A DNA stretch of 26,024 bases from contig VZDP01000011.1 in the NCBI GenBank assembly GCA_009756935.1, positions 1 through 26,024 on the forward strand. The letters are read 5' to 3'. Made by a program: the position numbers and the translations under genes. Positions 1-11,146 of the stretch are shown here, piece by piece; within the stretch, counting starts at the first letter, position 1; each line of letters begins with the position of its first letter. The notes under the pieces were generated by a model. That model had not been told where the DNA came from. It saw nothing but the letters and a program-made list of their open reading frames with translations, and ran no database searches. The DNA comes from Mesomycoplasma ovipneumoniae (lineage in GTDB: Bacteria > Bacillota_I > Bacilli_A > Mycoplasmatales > Metamycoplasmataceae).

Positions 1-458
1 TAAAAATTTAAAACACAAGATTATGAACACTCCCATTGCCTCTTACTACTAATTATACAAAAAAAATCTTAATATCAAAATTTTTTTTGATTACGGCACT
101 TTATAGTTGCCGGTAGCAACAATTTTTCCTAACGGAAAGTGCCATCTTTTTTTGTAAAATAAATATATCATAGATATATTTAAAAAGTTTAAAAATATTT
201 TTAAAACAGCAAAAAAAAGACAAAATTTATTTTTAAATTTGTTTTATTTCTAGTAATTTGCTTTGTTTTATTTACTACGTAAATAAACTAATTTTTAAAA
301 ATTTACAAAACCACAAAAATAATTAAAATTAATAAAAATAATAAGTTTGATATAAAAAATTTATTTTGACTTTTTAAAAAACAACAATTTAATAACCAAG
401 AAGAAACACCTGTTTTTGGTATTCTTTGGGTTTCTAAAAAAATTATAAACTAACAAAA
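1..458. other. Non-coding left flank, probable left end of the ICE
   Basis: No reading frame of credible length is seen here. The stretch is very AT-rich and holds one strongly structured G+C-containing block (95-143, listed separately). Around 24-48 it carries TGAACA, eight bases, then GCCTCTTA. The right end of the element, read inward on the minus strand, has TGAACA, six bases, then GCCTCTTA (about 21450 to 21424). This may be a divergent terminal inverted repeat, but the match is short. The left host junction lies at or before base 1, so no target duplication can be read. Confidence 0.4.
95..153 (+). terminator. Branched hairpin with U-tract near the left ICE end
   Basis: GGCACT (95-100) pairs with AGTGCC (138-143). 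Inside are two further hairpins: GTTGC/GCAAC (106-110 with 116-120) and TTCC/GGAA (126-129 with 134-137). A T-rich run starts at 145. This gives a three-way junction followed by a U-tract, most simply an intrinsic terminator for plus-strand transcription entering from the left. A small structured RNA is also possible. No conserved RNA family was recognised. Confidence 0.6.
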
Positions 459-1697
459 TTAGATCAGAATTAAATTAGTATTTTTATACAAATGATTTAG
501 TTTCAAGTTATTACAATATCTACCAAAAGAAAAACTTGAGTACTTGATTTTAATATTAAATTTTACTAAACTAGCAACAAAACTTTCAGTATAGCTGCTT
601 GCGTTTTCGAATGAAAATAGTTGATTAATTGCTTCCATATTAGAAATTACATACCGCAAAAATTCCCCTACTTCTTCAATTTTTTGAGATATTTTACTAA
701 AAAGTCGAACATGTTTTTCTGATTCAATCTTAAGATATTTCATTATTTGGCGTAGCTCTAAAACAACATCATTACTTTGTTTTTTCTCAAAATAATTTAA
801 TAACTTTTGATAAAGTTTTGGATATTTTTGAGCAAATAAAAAATGATTTAGGGAGTTATTATTTTTTAGCGAGACTAAGTCTGAAAGTTTTTTTAATAAA
901 TGAAATTTATCTAAAATGTAAATTGCGCTAAGGTGTTTTGATAACGTTTTAATTCATGGTGCGCCATCACCATAGACAACAATATCTAATTTTTTGCCAT
1001 AAATTTGCAAAATTATTTCCTTAATTTTTGCTGCTAGCTCATAAATATTTTGCGTTCTATTTCCTATTTTTCTAACTTCCAGAATGTTAGTTTTGCCATA
1101 AACTTTACCGTTTCTCTTACCTAAATATAAGACTAGCATTCTATTTTTAACCTTATAAGTTTTTCTATTTTCGACTACCCTATGAAACGAATCATCAACT
1201 GCCAGATTAATATAATTTTGATTACTAGCTAATGTTTTAAAATTATAAATTTCATTATCTACGTTTAATCTTTTTAATATTAAGTTTACTGATCCAACCG
1301 AAATTACCTTGCCAAATATTCTAGAAAGGGAACTTCCATATTTCACTTCAAAGCATAAACCAATAATTTTTTCAATTAGTGAGTTTGTAATTGTTTTTCC
1401 TTTTTGAACCAATTCTTTGAAAAAATCTGAATAAAAAATTACTTTTTTCTGTCCTATTACTTCACCGTTTTCGTCGCCTATTGAAACTTTTTTTCAATAC
1501 CGATTAACTTTAACTTGTATTTTTCCATATTCAGTTTTTAATTTTCGTTTAATTTTGGAATGAAGACCTTGGTCTTTAATCTGGTTAATTTTTTCCAAAA
1601 ATTTCTTGTCTTCTTCCTCAATTTTTCTAATTAGATTTTCAAGTAAAATTGATTTTTCCTCACTATTATAAAAAGCAGGATTATAAAATTTATTCAT
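459..1697 (-). CDS. ISLre2/UPF0236-type DDE transposase, probable ICE recombinase
   Basis: A 412-aa DDE transposase of the ISLre2 (UPF0236) group in the prokaryotic Mutator superfamily. Reading UGA as Trp joins three open segments into one frame ending in TAA at 459. Acidic motifs are in order: AVDDSFHR (about residue 167), YGDGAPWIK (about 245) and SSYTES, whose Glu is a good catalytic candidate. The first third is Lys/Glu-rich and probably binds DNA. Start: ATG at 1697 with AGGAG eight bases upstream. Full length compared with the family, with no visible decay. Known background: related Mutator-type DDE transposases act as the integrases of TnGBS-like and mycoplasma ICEs (the ICEA CDS22 role). 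Its position at the tip of the element suggests that role here; a separate IS nested in the ICE is the alternative. Family call strong, ICE-integrase role inferred. Confidence 0.8.
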
Positions 1698-1724
1698 TTA
1701 TTTTCTCCTATTTATACTTTTTAT

Positions 1725-1732
1725 ATTATAAT
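1725..1732. promoter_or_regulatory. Shared palindromic -10 box for divergent genes
   Basis: ATTATAAT is its own reverse complement, so TATAAT reads on plus at 1727-1732 and on minus at 1725-1730. It sits between the transposase start (1697, minus) and the 105-aa gene start (1769, plus). Overlapping -10 boxes imply that polymerase can serve only one direction at a time. No clear -35 was found on either side. Confidence 0.5.
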
Positions 1733-1768
1733 TTAATAATTAATTAATTGTTTATCGGAGAAAACAAA

Positions 1769-2086
1769 ATGGAGTGAAAAACTTTTTTGTGACGAACCCT
1801 TGATATAATAACCTTACCTATTCAATTACCTTTTTTTATAATTGCACTTATATTCGGAGACATTCTTGGACCCATTTTCGTTGGTCTCGGGTATTTAATT
1901 TGAAGAGGTTTTTGGATAATTCTGGGTGCTTCTGCAATTGCGGGTTTAGTTGCTGGAGGTATTTTCCTTTATAATTATATTGTTAGCTCACCAGCAGAGA
2001 AACAGGAACAAAAAGGAGAAGTATTAGATAACAAACAAAACAAAAAAACTGATTTAAACATTAATGTTATTAATAAAGAAAAATAA
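1769..2086 (+). CDS. Small membrane protein, 105 aa
   Basis: A 105-aa protein with four in-frame TGA/TGG Trp codons in its first half. An ATG follows CGGAG about eight bases upstream. Two hydrophobic stretches (about residues 15-45 and 47-72, with GASAIAGLVAGGIF) suggest two membrane helices. The tail (75-105) is hydrophilic, rich in Lys, Gln and Asn, and probably cytoplasmic. Not recognised. It is one of only two genes of the element on the plus strand, transcribed away from the transposase, and it precedes the duplicated 84-aa gene. A regulatory or surface-exclusion-type role would be speculation. Confidence 0.7.
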
Positions 2087-2104
2087 AAAAATCAACAACC
2101 ACAG

Positions 2105-2422
2105 AAGAAATTAAAACTGATAGCTTAAAAATTAAACACAAAATTTAGTAAAGGAAATCTAATTATGATAAGAATAAATGAAGAAAAATTTGACACTATT
2201 TTCAAAGAAAAATTAATTAAAAATTTACTTGAAAATCGCAAAGATAAATTAATTGAATACGGCAAACGCGAAAATGTTAATTTCCTTTCTGGTCTAGAAG
2301 ATTTAGAACTTAACTATGTTACAGACCTTTATTCAGAAATGTTATTAGGCGATGATTGAGCCCAATTAAGACTAGAATCTATGTTTTTATCAGCAACAAT
2401 AGATAAACAGAAAGCTTAAAAA
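2105..2422 (+). repeat. 318-bp inverted duplicate, left copy
   Basis: These bases match the reverse complement of 18656-18973, apparently without a mismatch on reading by eye. The copy contains the last codons and stop of the gene upstream at the right locus (ending KIKHKI), the intergenic ribosome binding site and the whole 84-aa gene. The truncated upstream piece suggests this left copy is the derived one. Identity breaks at 2104 and 2423. Opposite orientation means recombination between copies would invert the roughly 16 kb between them. Confidence 0.9.
2165..2419 (+). CDS. 84-aa unknown protein, left copy
   Basis: An 84-aa acidic/basic mixed protein with one TGA-coded Trp (GDDWAQLRLE). 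The start ATG has AAGGAAA about nine bases upstream. No signal peptide, membrane helix or known motif is visible; it looks helical. It is identical to the product of 18659-18913. At that site it lies between a 242-aa unknown and the candidate relaxase, so a role in DNA processing is possible for the original. This copy lies outside that operon, follows the small membrane protein and is probably controlled by a different promoter. A sequence LYSEM in its middle loosely recalls the SIEYLFSKYSEM motif of the 265-aa protein. Confidence 0.75.
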
Positions 2423-2454
2423 CAACAAAAAAATATTTTCAATAATTAAAAAAA

Positions 2455-2482
2455 CACCCGGCAAAAAAACCGGGCGTTTTTT
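2455..2482. terminator. Bidirectional intrinsic terminator between convergent units
   Basis: CCCGG (2457-2461) pairs with CCGGG (2470-2474) across an A-rich loop. T-runs follow on plus (2477-2482) and A-runs precede (T-run on minus). It lies between the plus-strand unit ending at 2419 and the long minus-strand operon ending at 2501, so it can stop both. Confidence 0.85.
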
Positions 2483-2500
2483 AATTTTAATGCAAAAATA

Positions 2501-5500
2501 TTAGTTATTATATCTTTTGATTTTTCTACGATAAATAAAAATTCCAATAAGCCCTAAACTTATAACTGAAATTAAAATTATCGGTATAATTCATAATTTG
2601 CTTGAAGATTCGTTATTTTCAGAATTAAATTCAAATTCTTTTGGATTATTCAAATCAAATTTAAAATTATCCACATTGAATTTTAAATTTCCAGTAGTTA
2701 AAAAATTATTTGGTTCTAATGTAAAATTAGATAATTTATTGTTCTTAATAGTATTTAGCAAATTTGTTAAATTTAATTCTTTAAAATAGTCCTTTAGATT
2801 TAAATTATATTTTTCGAGTTGATTATTTAACCCGTCTATTATTTGTTTAGCTATTTCTTCTTGATTTTCGCTATCAATTTTAATAGTACCTAAATTAATT
2901 GAAGATAAATCATTCGTTTTTGGAATCCTATTATTAGGAACAACATTTACAATTTTTAACTTCGCGAAACCTGGCAGTTTTATTCCTTCAAGTCCTAATT
3001 TAATTCAGCGCGCAAACTCTAAATTATTTGGATTTCCATTTTGTGGTCTGAAAATTTCTTCATTTTTTAATAACGGGTCAATCGAACTAAATCTAAAATC
3101 TTTATTAAAAACTAGTTTGCTATTTGACAAATCTTTAATTTGATTTTTTATATACTCGACTGCTTTTTCACTATCAGTTATTCCTTTTAAATTTATTGTT
3201 TTTTCAGGTAATTGGTCAAAAATATTTTGATTTTCTATTGCTTTTTCTTGCAAGGAGTCCAGATCAAATTCAAATTTATTTTTGCTTAGATATAAATTTT
3301 TATCAAAACTTCCAAATTCAATTTCAAATTTTGACTTATCTTTAAGCTTAAAAATTGAATAAATATTTGAATTATTAACCCATTGACTTAATTTACTTGG
3401 GATTAAATCTTGTAATTGTTTTTTGCTTACATTTGGATTTTCTTTTAATAATTCTTCAATACCTTTTTCAATGCTTTCGCGCAAATTAATTTCCGTTTTT
3501 CCATTTTTTTCTTCTTGAATTACCCTTTCGAGCTTAGGATTTAAAAATTGAAAATTTCTATTTAAATTTAAATCTTGTGATTTACTTAACTCGAAAATAT
3601 ATTTATTATCATGGTTTGATTTTAATTCAAATTCTACCCGGGCTTTATTAGAGCTATCGCTAATATTTAGCGCTATTTTTTGATTTTCTGATAAAACATC
3701 AACTAATTTCCCAAGATCCAAATCAAGGTTAATTTTTTGATTAATATTAGCTTGATTTTTTTTCAAATATTCTTCGATAGCTTTATCTAATTTTTTTTCT
3801 AATTCATCTTGAACTGGGTCAATAATTTTTCCTTGATCTAATTTGTAATTAATAAAACTTTTTCAATAGCTCATGATAGCTTCATAAGATAATTTATTAA
3901 TTTTTTCTTGGCTAAATTTCCTTACCAATCTTAAATAAGTTGACAAATTTTGACCCGCCGGACTTGCTCAAAAAGGAATAAATGCCGAATTATCAATTAA
4001 ATCAGTAAATAATTTTTTATTGTCATTATCGCCAATTAAAAAAATTTTAAAGCCGTTTTGGCCTTTGTTACTATTGTTGTCTTGTTTAAACCCTGTTCTA
4101 TATAATCACAGTCCTTCTTTTGAAAAAAAATCATTTTGGTTATTGTAAATATTAATTTCCTCACCTGGAGAATTTGAAGAATTAGAAGAAAAATACGTTA
4201 CATTATTTCCAAGAACAAATTTATTTGTTTGATTTTTATCAATTGCATACCTTTTAATTAAAGCTTTATCATTCTCAAAATTTTTAGCAAAAACTAAATT
4301 TATCCCTTTACCAACAACGCTAGCTTCAGCAATAAAGCCTTTTTGAATTAAAGAATTATCAGGATAAAATATGGAATTATCAAACAAATTGTTATCAGAA
4401 TTAACTCAAATTAATTGTTTTTTAGTTCCAGTTTTTGGATCAATAAAAGGGTCATAATTTGGATTTTTAATTGGATTATTATCACTATCTTTTACTTCAT
4501 TTCCGTTAGCATCAAGTATTGTTGGACTTATTAATTCTTTTTGATCTTTGTTTCTTTCTGGATCTCAAGCAAATCATTTTCCTTCTAAAACACTTGCGAT
4601 TGATTTAATAACGATATCAACACGATAAGTTTTTTCAACCTCTTTGTTTTCTTTTGTGTTATTATCTCTTTTAAATTTTTTTATTTCAATTTTATAAGTA
4701 TTTATTCCGCCGTTTTCCTTATCTTCTAGTCGTAAATCTTGCAAAACGGCTTCAAAATTTGAATTAAGAACATCAACAGGCTTATCATTTATATACATTA
4801 TTTCTGATTCTTCTTTATTTCCGGCAAATTGAACTTTAACATCACCTAAAAATTCATACTTGCCTCCATAGGTTAGATTTTTATTGTTTTCATTTGGTTG
4901 TTTTGAAGATTCTTCTTTTAATTTTTTCGCTTCCTCATCTTGATCAGTAATATCTTTTTTTTGATCTAATTCGCGGTATAAGCCTTTATAGGAGTTAGAG
5001 TATTTATAAATTTGTGATGGTATAAATTTTAATCGGTCACTAAACTCTTTTTTTCTAAAATATTCAGTTGGAACTCATTCAGTTTTTATATTATTAGAAA
5101 GTTGATATTGTCAAATTTGGTTATCAATTGGGTGTGTAAACTTAATATAAGCTCTTGTAGGATTACCAAAAGAATCATAATTGTATCAAAAACTAGCCTT
5201 ATAACTATTATCGTTTTGAGTCTTAACTTTGTCAAACCATTGGTTAACCAAATTATGGAAATAAGTTTTATTTGATTTTAAATTATTATTTGGGGGATTT
5301 TGTTCTTTAGGCGCAGGAGCATTAATACCTTTTTCAGGTCCAGTATCTGTTGGAATTGAGAATTTATTTTTAAAATTAGACTCAAAAGAACTCGAAATAT
5401 TAGCTAAATATTTATTTAATTTATCAATTTTTTCGTTTTTGGTAATGGTTTGTTCTCTGGCAGAATAATTACCAGAAGCAATTGTTTTAATTTTAATAAT

Positions 5501-6184
5501 TTTGTTATTTTGAACAGTATACTCAAAATAAAGTTTGAAATCACTTAGCTTAAAATTGTTTAAGTCTCAATTTTCATTTTTAGAATTTTTTAAATTATTA
5601 AAAAAATCAATTAATTTTTGCTTGACTCCCTTTTTTGAAGTAGTATTTAAAAATATATTGTACTTTTTTGAGTAATCCTTATTTTGAATATTAACATCTA
5701 AAAATGTGAAAAAAGTATCTTCTTTGATACTTTTTTCAAAATTTATATTATTAAAAGGATGCGAAAAATTGTTATAATCGTTTATTCCGCCCCTTTTGTT
5801 TCGAGAATAAGTGCCGTCCTTCATTTTAATTAACTGTTTAGAATATCTATTATAGCCCGATCAATTATGTTTATTTAAAATAAATTCAGATCTATTAAAT
5901 CAACCATCATGTAATTTAATTACTGTTTTTGGTCTATTACTCAATTCAACAGCATAATAAGTATTTGCAAAGATTTCAATTTCTCATTTGCCTTTATTTG
6001 ATTCATTTAAATCTATATCAACATCATATTCTTCTTCCAAATTAAATGTATTATTTACTGGTAAATATTCGGTATCTCATTGATCTTTTTTTATATAATT
6101 TGGTTCAACAATCGCTGATAAATTAAAAAAAATTGAACTTGAAAATACTAAAAATTGGTAAAACTTTAAAAATGTATTTTTCAT
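2501..6184 (-). CDS. Large exported surface protein anchored at the C terminus, 1227 aa
   Basis: A 1227-aa protein, the last gene of the ICE operon. All open segments from 6184 to 2501 lie in one frame once UGA is Trp. The N terminus (MKNTFLKFYQFLVFSSSIFF) looks like a signal peptide without a lipobox Cys. The body is very rich in Asn, Lys, Phe, Glu and Asp with no recognisable domain. Near the end a hydrophobic helix (about 1193-1215) is followed by a short basic tail (YRRKIKRYNN), a typical stop-transfer anchor. The bulk is therefore predicted outside the cell. The start ATG overlaps the stop of the previous gene (TAATG), giving translational coupling. Known background: mycoplasma ICEs end their transfer block with large surface proteins. 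Contact with recipients or immune exposure is inferred. No frameshift seen. Confidence 0.8.
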
Positions 6185-6771
6185 TATTTCTCTCCTACAA
6201 AATGGTCTGTATTATTGTTTTCAGCATTTTCATCATAATTTTTAAAATTATCATAAAAAACTTCCATTTCGCGCTTTCTACTTGCGTTTTTAGATTTTAA
6301 ATGTGCTATTTTTACGCTCATGTCTTCTTCTAGTTTTTGAAAATAATAAAAATTTTCGGTGTCGTTAGGCGAAAATTCAGCAATATCTTTTTTTGTAAAT
6401 TCATACAACAAATTAATTAAAAGATTCACCTTTTTATTAAGTAGATCAATCATTAGTTCGTTTTCTTTTCTAAATTCATCCAGTTTTAGATAAAAAGGTA
6501 TTTGAGAAATATAGCTAGCTTTTCTAAAAGAGTAAAATACATCATTTTTTACTTCAGAAAATGATTTTTGAAAATTTTCTTTTTGCAGAATTTCTATTAA
6601 AAAATCCTTAATGACTACTGTTGGTTTTTTACCATTTTGAAGTATTTTAAACTTTAAATCATCGATCAATTTTGCTTCATCAGGGTTTGTAAATTGCAAA
6701 AATAAAGCTGCCCGTTGAGTTTTTTTATTTTTCATTTTATATTCAATACTTTTCTTTTTGTTTTTAGTCAT
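6184..6771 (-). CDS. 195-aa basic, helical hypothetical protein
   Basis: A 195-aa protein with a strongly basic N terminus (MTKNKKKSIEYKMKNKK) and then mostly charged, predicted helical sequence. No signal peptide or membrane segment and no TGA codons. It overlaps the end of TraE by eight bases (ATGACTAA) and its own stop overlaps the start of the surface protein, so it is translated with both. The position directly after the VirB4-type ATPase matches the small conserved gene after traE in mycoplasma ICEs. A cytoplasmic accessory of the transfer machine is a reasonable guess only. Confidence 0.65.
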   Translation of the reverse strand: MTKNKKKSIEYKMKNKKTQRAALFLQFTNPDEAKLIDDLKFKILQNGKKPTVVIKDFLIEILQKENFQKSFSEVKNDVFYSFRKASYISQIPFYLKLDEFRKENELMIDLLNKKVNLLINLLYEFTKKDIAEFSPNDTENFYYFQKLEEDMSVKIAHLKSKNASRKREMEVFYDNFKNYDENAENNNTDHFVGEK

Positions 6772-9418
6772 TTAATCTGTCTCCTTTATCGAAAAACAAT
6801 TGTTTTTCAATGTTGTTATAATAAGAACTCAATTTAAATCTATCGATAGTATTTACTGTTAAAAGCATGTCCCCAATTTGTGCTAAATTAATAAAATTTT
6901 TTTCTTCTTCTGAAAGGCCACCAACATTTCTATAAAGTAAGTCTATTTTTTCAATATCTTTTGATTTTAAATTAAAAAATATTGAATATTGGCAGTTTTC
7001 AATAATAGCTTCACTTTTTCGAGCCGCTTCTCCGCTAATTGCAAAATCACCGGGATTTTGTGTTGTTATTATCAAGCCGCCATTGTATTTACGAATAGTT
7101 TTTGCAGTATCGAACAAAAAATTGAGGGCAAATAAATTTGACTCGTCAACGAACTTATGTCCTTCGTCCACAACTAGAACAATTTTTTTGTCATTTTCTT
7201 GATAAAAATCAGATATTTGACCTTGGATAAACGATAAAGCTAGGAAAAACGCTGCTTGATATACCCGTTTTTCGAGATTCATTAAAGCAGCAACGTTAAA
7301 AATAGTAAAATTAGAATTTAGATTTTCTGCATTAGATATATTATTAAACATTCGCCCCAGTACAGAATATTGCCCAAAATCAGTTTCAAAACTTGCAATT
7401 AGAACTTTTTTGTCATTTTCAGATAAATAATCAAAATCAGTTTTTTTAATAGTTTGAATTAAATCGGAAATTATTGGGTATTCATTATTTTCAAGTTTTG
7501 TGATATCTTTATTATTGATTTCAAAAAAACCATAACTTTTGTACAAAATTTTTAAAGAATTTAGAATAGCAATAAAATGAACATTTTTTAAGCTAGGAAA
7601 AATAATTTTAAAAAATGTTTCAAGCTTTGATATATGTAGGGCAATTAAATCTGGATTTGAAAAATCTTCTTCGGTTTCATTTGAATTTGGGTTAAAAGTT
7701 TTTCTGATTTGCAGTGGATTAAAAACTGTTAAACCGCTAGAATTTAAATGAATGATATTAGCTTTTAAATTTTTACCTATTTTTGCATATTCATTTTGTG
7801 GATCTAAAATAATCACTGAATTTCCGACCCCAATATTATAAGTAACTAATTTTTTTGTAATGGTAGTTTTTCCTGAACCTGAGGTTCCTAAAATAAACAA
7901 ATTCGAGTTTTTTCTTGAGCTTTTTTGGTAAAATTGGTCAAAAAATAAAGGTGTGCCATCAGAAAAATTAGTTCCTAAAATATTATAATTGTTGTCATTA
8001 AATTCTCTTGTTGAAAACGGAAATCCTCAAGCTATGTTGTTTGAAAGCATTTCAATCCGTTCTTTTAAAGTGTCGGTATATTTGAAAAAAGAATTGACAT
8101 ATGCATTTAATTGATTAAATATTAATGTATGAATAATTGATCCTGAATTTTTAACAATTTGCTCATTTTTGCGTTCAATATTTTTTAATGCATCCTTAGA
8201 ATTTGCTTGATTTACAAATAAGAATGTTGAAAAAAATATATTTTGACCACTTGCAGCTACATCAATGACGTTTTCGATTGCTTCTTGTTCTAATTGGTTT
8301 TTTCTTCGATTTAAAACACTTGCATTTGTTTCTTCAGAATTTAAAGAAAGAATAGAATAAGCTCGATTTAAAATTTTATCTTTTTCGCGATCAGATAACT
8401 TTTGAATATGCCAGACAATATTTGATTGAGAATTAAAAAAATTATTGGCTCAATACGGTGGTAATTCTAGAGGAAGTTCAGAAACACCTTGGATGGAGAA
8501 GTATTTATTCATTGACTGAAAATAGGTAGGTTTCCAATGAATTTCTGATAGTGAAAAAGCACTTTGAATATTTTCCCTTGTTGGATTTTCAACCAAATTT
8601 TCTATTTGTTCTTTTGAAAATTTATCAAAAGGATTTAAAATTCCAACCGCTAAATTTAATAATTCATCAATTTTTAATTTTTCAGCTTCAATTTCAATAT
8701 GTGCCAATTTTTGTTTTAACATATTTATTTCAAAAGTCAAGTCGTTTTCTCTTTCATTATGAACAATCAAATAATAAGAAAATTTCATCTGACCTTCGAA
8801 GATATAATTTAAGTCTTCTTCATAAGAATCACATATTTTTTCGCCGAGATTATTAGTACAAATATTAAAATTTTTTTCCAAATATTCTTGATTAGTTTCG
8901 ATATTATTTTGCTTAGCAATTTTAACAATCGAAATTTTTTGGTTTATATTATTAATTAAATTTGCAAATTGAAGCAAAATTGACTTTTGTTGGTCTTCAT
9001 CATAACTAAAAATTTCAATGCCTTTTAATTTTAACCCACCAATTCAACCCCCATCTGTTTCAATATAATTTTTGTTAATTGATAAATAAGGTATTAAATT
9101 TTTTGAATTTGTAGATCCGCTTGCTGATGAGCTATATTTTCTAGGCATTGAAATATATTTAAATCAGTAAAATAGAATTTGTCATCCACGGGCTTTAAAT
9201 TTTGGAAAATGAAAAATCATCGGCAGACCTAAAAAGGAAAAGAGAATAAGAAAAATTAAAATTTTTAAAAGAAAATGTAGCTGAGTGTTAATTGCAAAAC
9301 TACACACTAGACAAAAAACAACTATTGTAAATAAAACTAAAAGATCAGCTATTGAAAAGTTTTTGAAAAATAGTACCTTAATTTTTTGAATTGGTTTATT
9401 CTGAACTTGTTTTTTCAT
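6764..9418 (-). CDS. traE: TraE, VirB4-type conjugation ATPase with N-terminal membrane helices
   Basis: An 884-aa ATPase that powers the type IV secretion channel from the inner face of the membrane. Walker A is GTSGSGKT at about residues 511-518 and Walker B is VVDEGHK around 749-755. Later motifs TTQNPGDF and EAIIENCQYSIFF match the VirB4/TraE family. The N-terminal 60 residues hold two hydrophobic helices (near 25-45 and 47-68), a VirB3-like region fused to VirB4. The open segments from 9418 to 6764 are all in one frame when UGA is Trp. The ATG at 9418 lies inside the end of the VirB6-like gene (23-base overlap) and the stop overlaps the next start. Family assignment strong; the VirB3-fusion reading is inference from topology. 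Confidence 0.9.
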
Positions 9419-11141
9419 TTTTATCCTTATTTTTTGCAGAATCTCTATATTCTTCTGCTAGTTTATGGGAGTTAGTTTTCTCAGGTGCGTTTGGATGTCT
9501 TTCAGTTCTTTGAACGGTTGTGTGTAAATTATCTGATCTTTTTAAAAATTTTTCTGCTCGATCATTTCTTTTTTGTGCTTTTTCATCAATTCTTTCTTTT
9601 ATTTTTGCTTCTTTTCGATTTAAGCGAATCATTTTATTTTCAGCTTTATCTAATTTTTTCTGGTCAAAATCTGGAAGATTATATTCTTTTTTATAATTTT
9701 CAAAATCAATTGCTTTTTGAACCTTATCTATTTTTTGTTGGTTTTTGCTTATTTTTGCTTCTTTGTTTTCAATACCTCTAATATTGTGTCTGAATAACAT
9801 TTTTGAACCTAGATATTTTGCTTCCTCAATTGCGCCTAAGTCTTTTCCTTCTTTATAGGCGTTTTTTGCTCTTCAAGCTCTAGTTAAAATATTTTTATGT
9901 TTGTTCTTCATTCAACCTGATCTAAAAGTTTGACCAAGTCTTCCTCTGTCATCTTTAAGTTTTTCTAGCATTTCGCGTTTTTGAGTTCGTGTTATCTCGC
10001 CTTTTTTAAAGGCATTATTAATTTCTTCACGCTTTGCATCATGATACCCACTTAATTTTTTAAGTCTTTTTACACCTTTTCCGGCAAGAGCACTTGAAGC
10101 ACCAAGTAGTCCAGCCGTTATTCCGATCCCTTTTGTTGTTCGATGAGCTCATTCTTGTTGGGAACGCACAAAACCTTGTCCGCCAAAGTAGCTGGCAAAT
10201 TCTTCGCCAATTGTTTTAATTGCGATTCCACCTCCTAAAATCATCAAAAAACTAAAAAAGAAATTGAAAATTCATGGGCTAACAAATTGACTTTTTATTT
10301 CAATATTTCATGCTTGGTTGGTTGAAAATTCAGCTCAAATAAAGAAAAATGAAAAAGAAAGTTGTGAAATAATAACTACTCAAAATTTACCCCAAAAAGC
10401 TTGCATATATTTTTTGAAGAGCTTTCCTTCGTCGCTAATTTGAGATATTGAAAAAACAGGTAATAAAAGTAGTTGATAGAACATTTGGGCTATATTTGCG
10501 ACTAATGAAATTACAGTTGAGCCTAAAAGTCATGCAGTAATTAATGTCGAAAGAGCAATTAGAAAAATGATTTTAACACCATCTCCTCATTGGAGATCAT
10601 AATAAATATCATATGAAATTATTTGTCCACTTGCTAATGATTTTAAATCACTATCAGTTAATTTAGTTCTAACCTCAGGCGGAAGCGCTCCTTTAACAAA
10701 TGAAGAAACTAATGAATTATGATACCCAAGCGAATCTTTTATAAGATTTATAATAGAACTAACTATTATTAAGCCAAAAAACAGAAAAACAATGAATAAA
10801 ATTGGGAAAACAATAGAAGCAATCGTTTTTATAATAACGTTTTTTAAACTTGAATCATAATTTTGTTTACCAGCTAAGAAAAAATTTCTAACTAACCTTT
10901 GTAAAATTAAAAAAATTATTAACGAAACTGCAACAGCGGTAATAATTCAAAAAACAATAGGAATTTGAGAAATACTAAATTCTTTTGAACCACCGAAAAA
11001 TATATTTTTTAATAAATCAAAAGAGATTGAGCCAAATAATTCAGTTATAATATTTAAAATAGTGACAAAAGGTCAAACTAAAAGTCCTCATCCAACTGCA
11101 AAAAAACCGTAGGCAATTGTATTAACTAAACCGAAAAGCAT
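9396..11141 (-). CDS. VirB6/TrbL-like polytopic membrane protein
   Basis: A 581-aa protein. Residues 1-330 contain about six or seven hydrophobic stretches (for example IPIVFWIITAVAVSLIIFLI, and a later FFSFLMILGGGIAIK), followed by a small Gly/Ala segment (TKGIGITAGLLGASSALAGKG). The last 200 residues are hydrophilic, strongly basic and coiled-coil-like. This layout is that of VirB6/TrbL channel proteins with a cytoplasmic tail. The gene lies five bases after the 122-aa membrane protein and overlaps traE, the expected neighbour in a type IV secretion cluster. Start: ATG at 11141. There are many TGA Trp codons. No sequence motif proves the family, so the call rests on topology and context. 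Confidence 0.75.
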
Positions 11142-11146
11142 TTAAT

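Noticed and set aside
95..153. tracrRNA-like or tRNA-like structure
   Set aside because: The three-way junction and U-tract suggested a tracrRNA tail, but there is no repeat array, no cas gene and no anti-repeat nearby. tRNA arm lengths and conserved bases are absent.
459..1697. Decayed transposase in three pieces
   Set aside because: The pieces join in one frame through TGA (Trp), including GDGAPWIK, and end in a proper stop.
2165..2419. Toxin or antitoxin pair with the membrane protein
   Set aside because: The size and pairing invite it, but no toxin or antitoxin motif is visible and the same gene sits in the transfer operon without the membrane protein.
2598..2789. Plus-strand frame of 63 codons
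   Set aside because: Shadow of the surface protein gene, with low-complexity composition mirrored from Asn/Lys/Phe codons.
2501..6184. A row of separate short genes or a pseudogene
   Set aside because: All breaks are TGA codons in one frame. With UGA as Trp the reading is continuous from signal peptide to anchor.
8551..8856. Plus-strand frame of 101 codons
   Set aside because: It lies wholly inside traE on the other strand and has no ribosome binding site or family features. The same holds for plus frames at 9485, 11298, 13551, 17334, 17845 and 22794.
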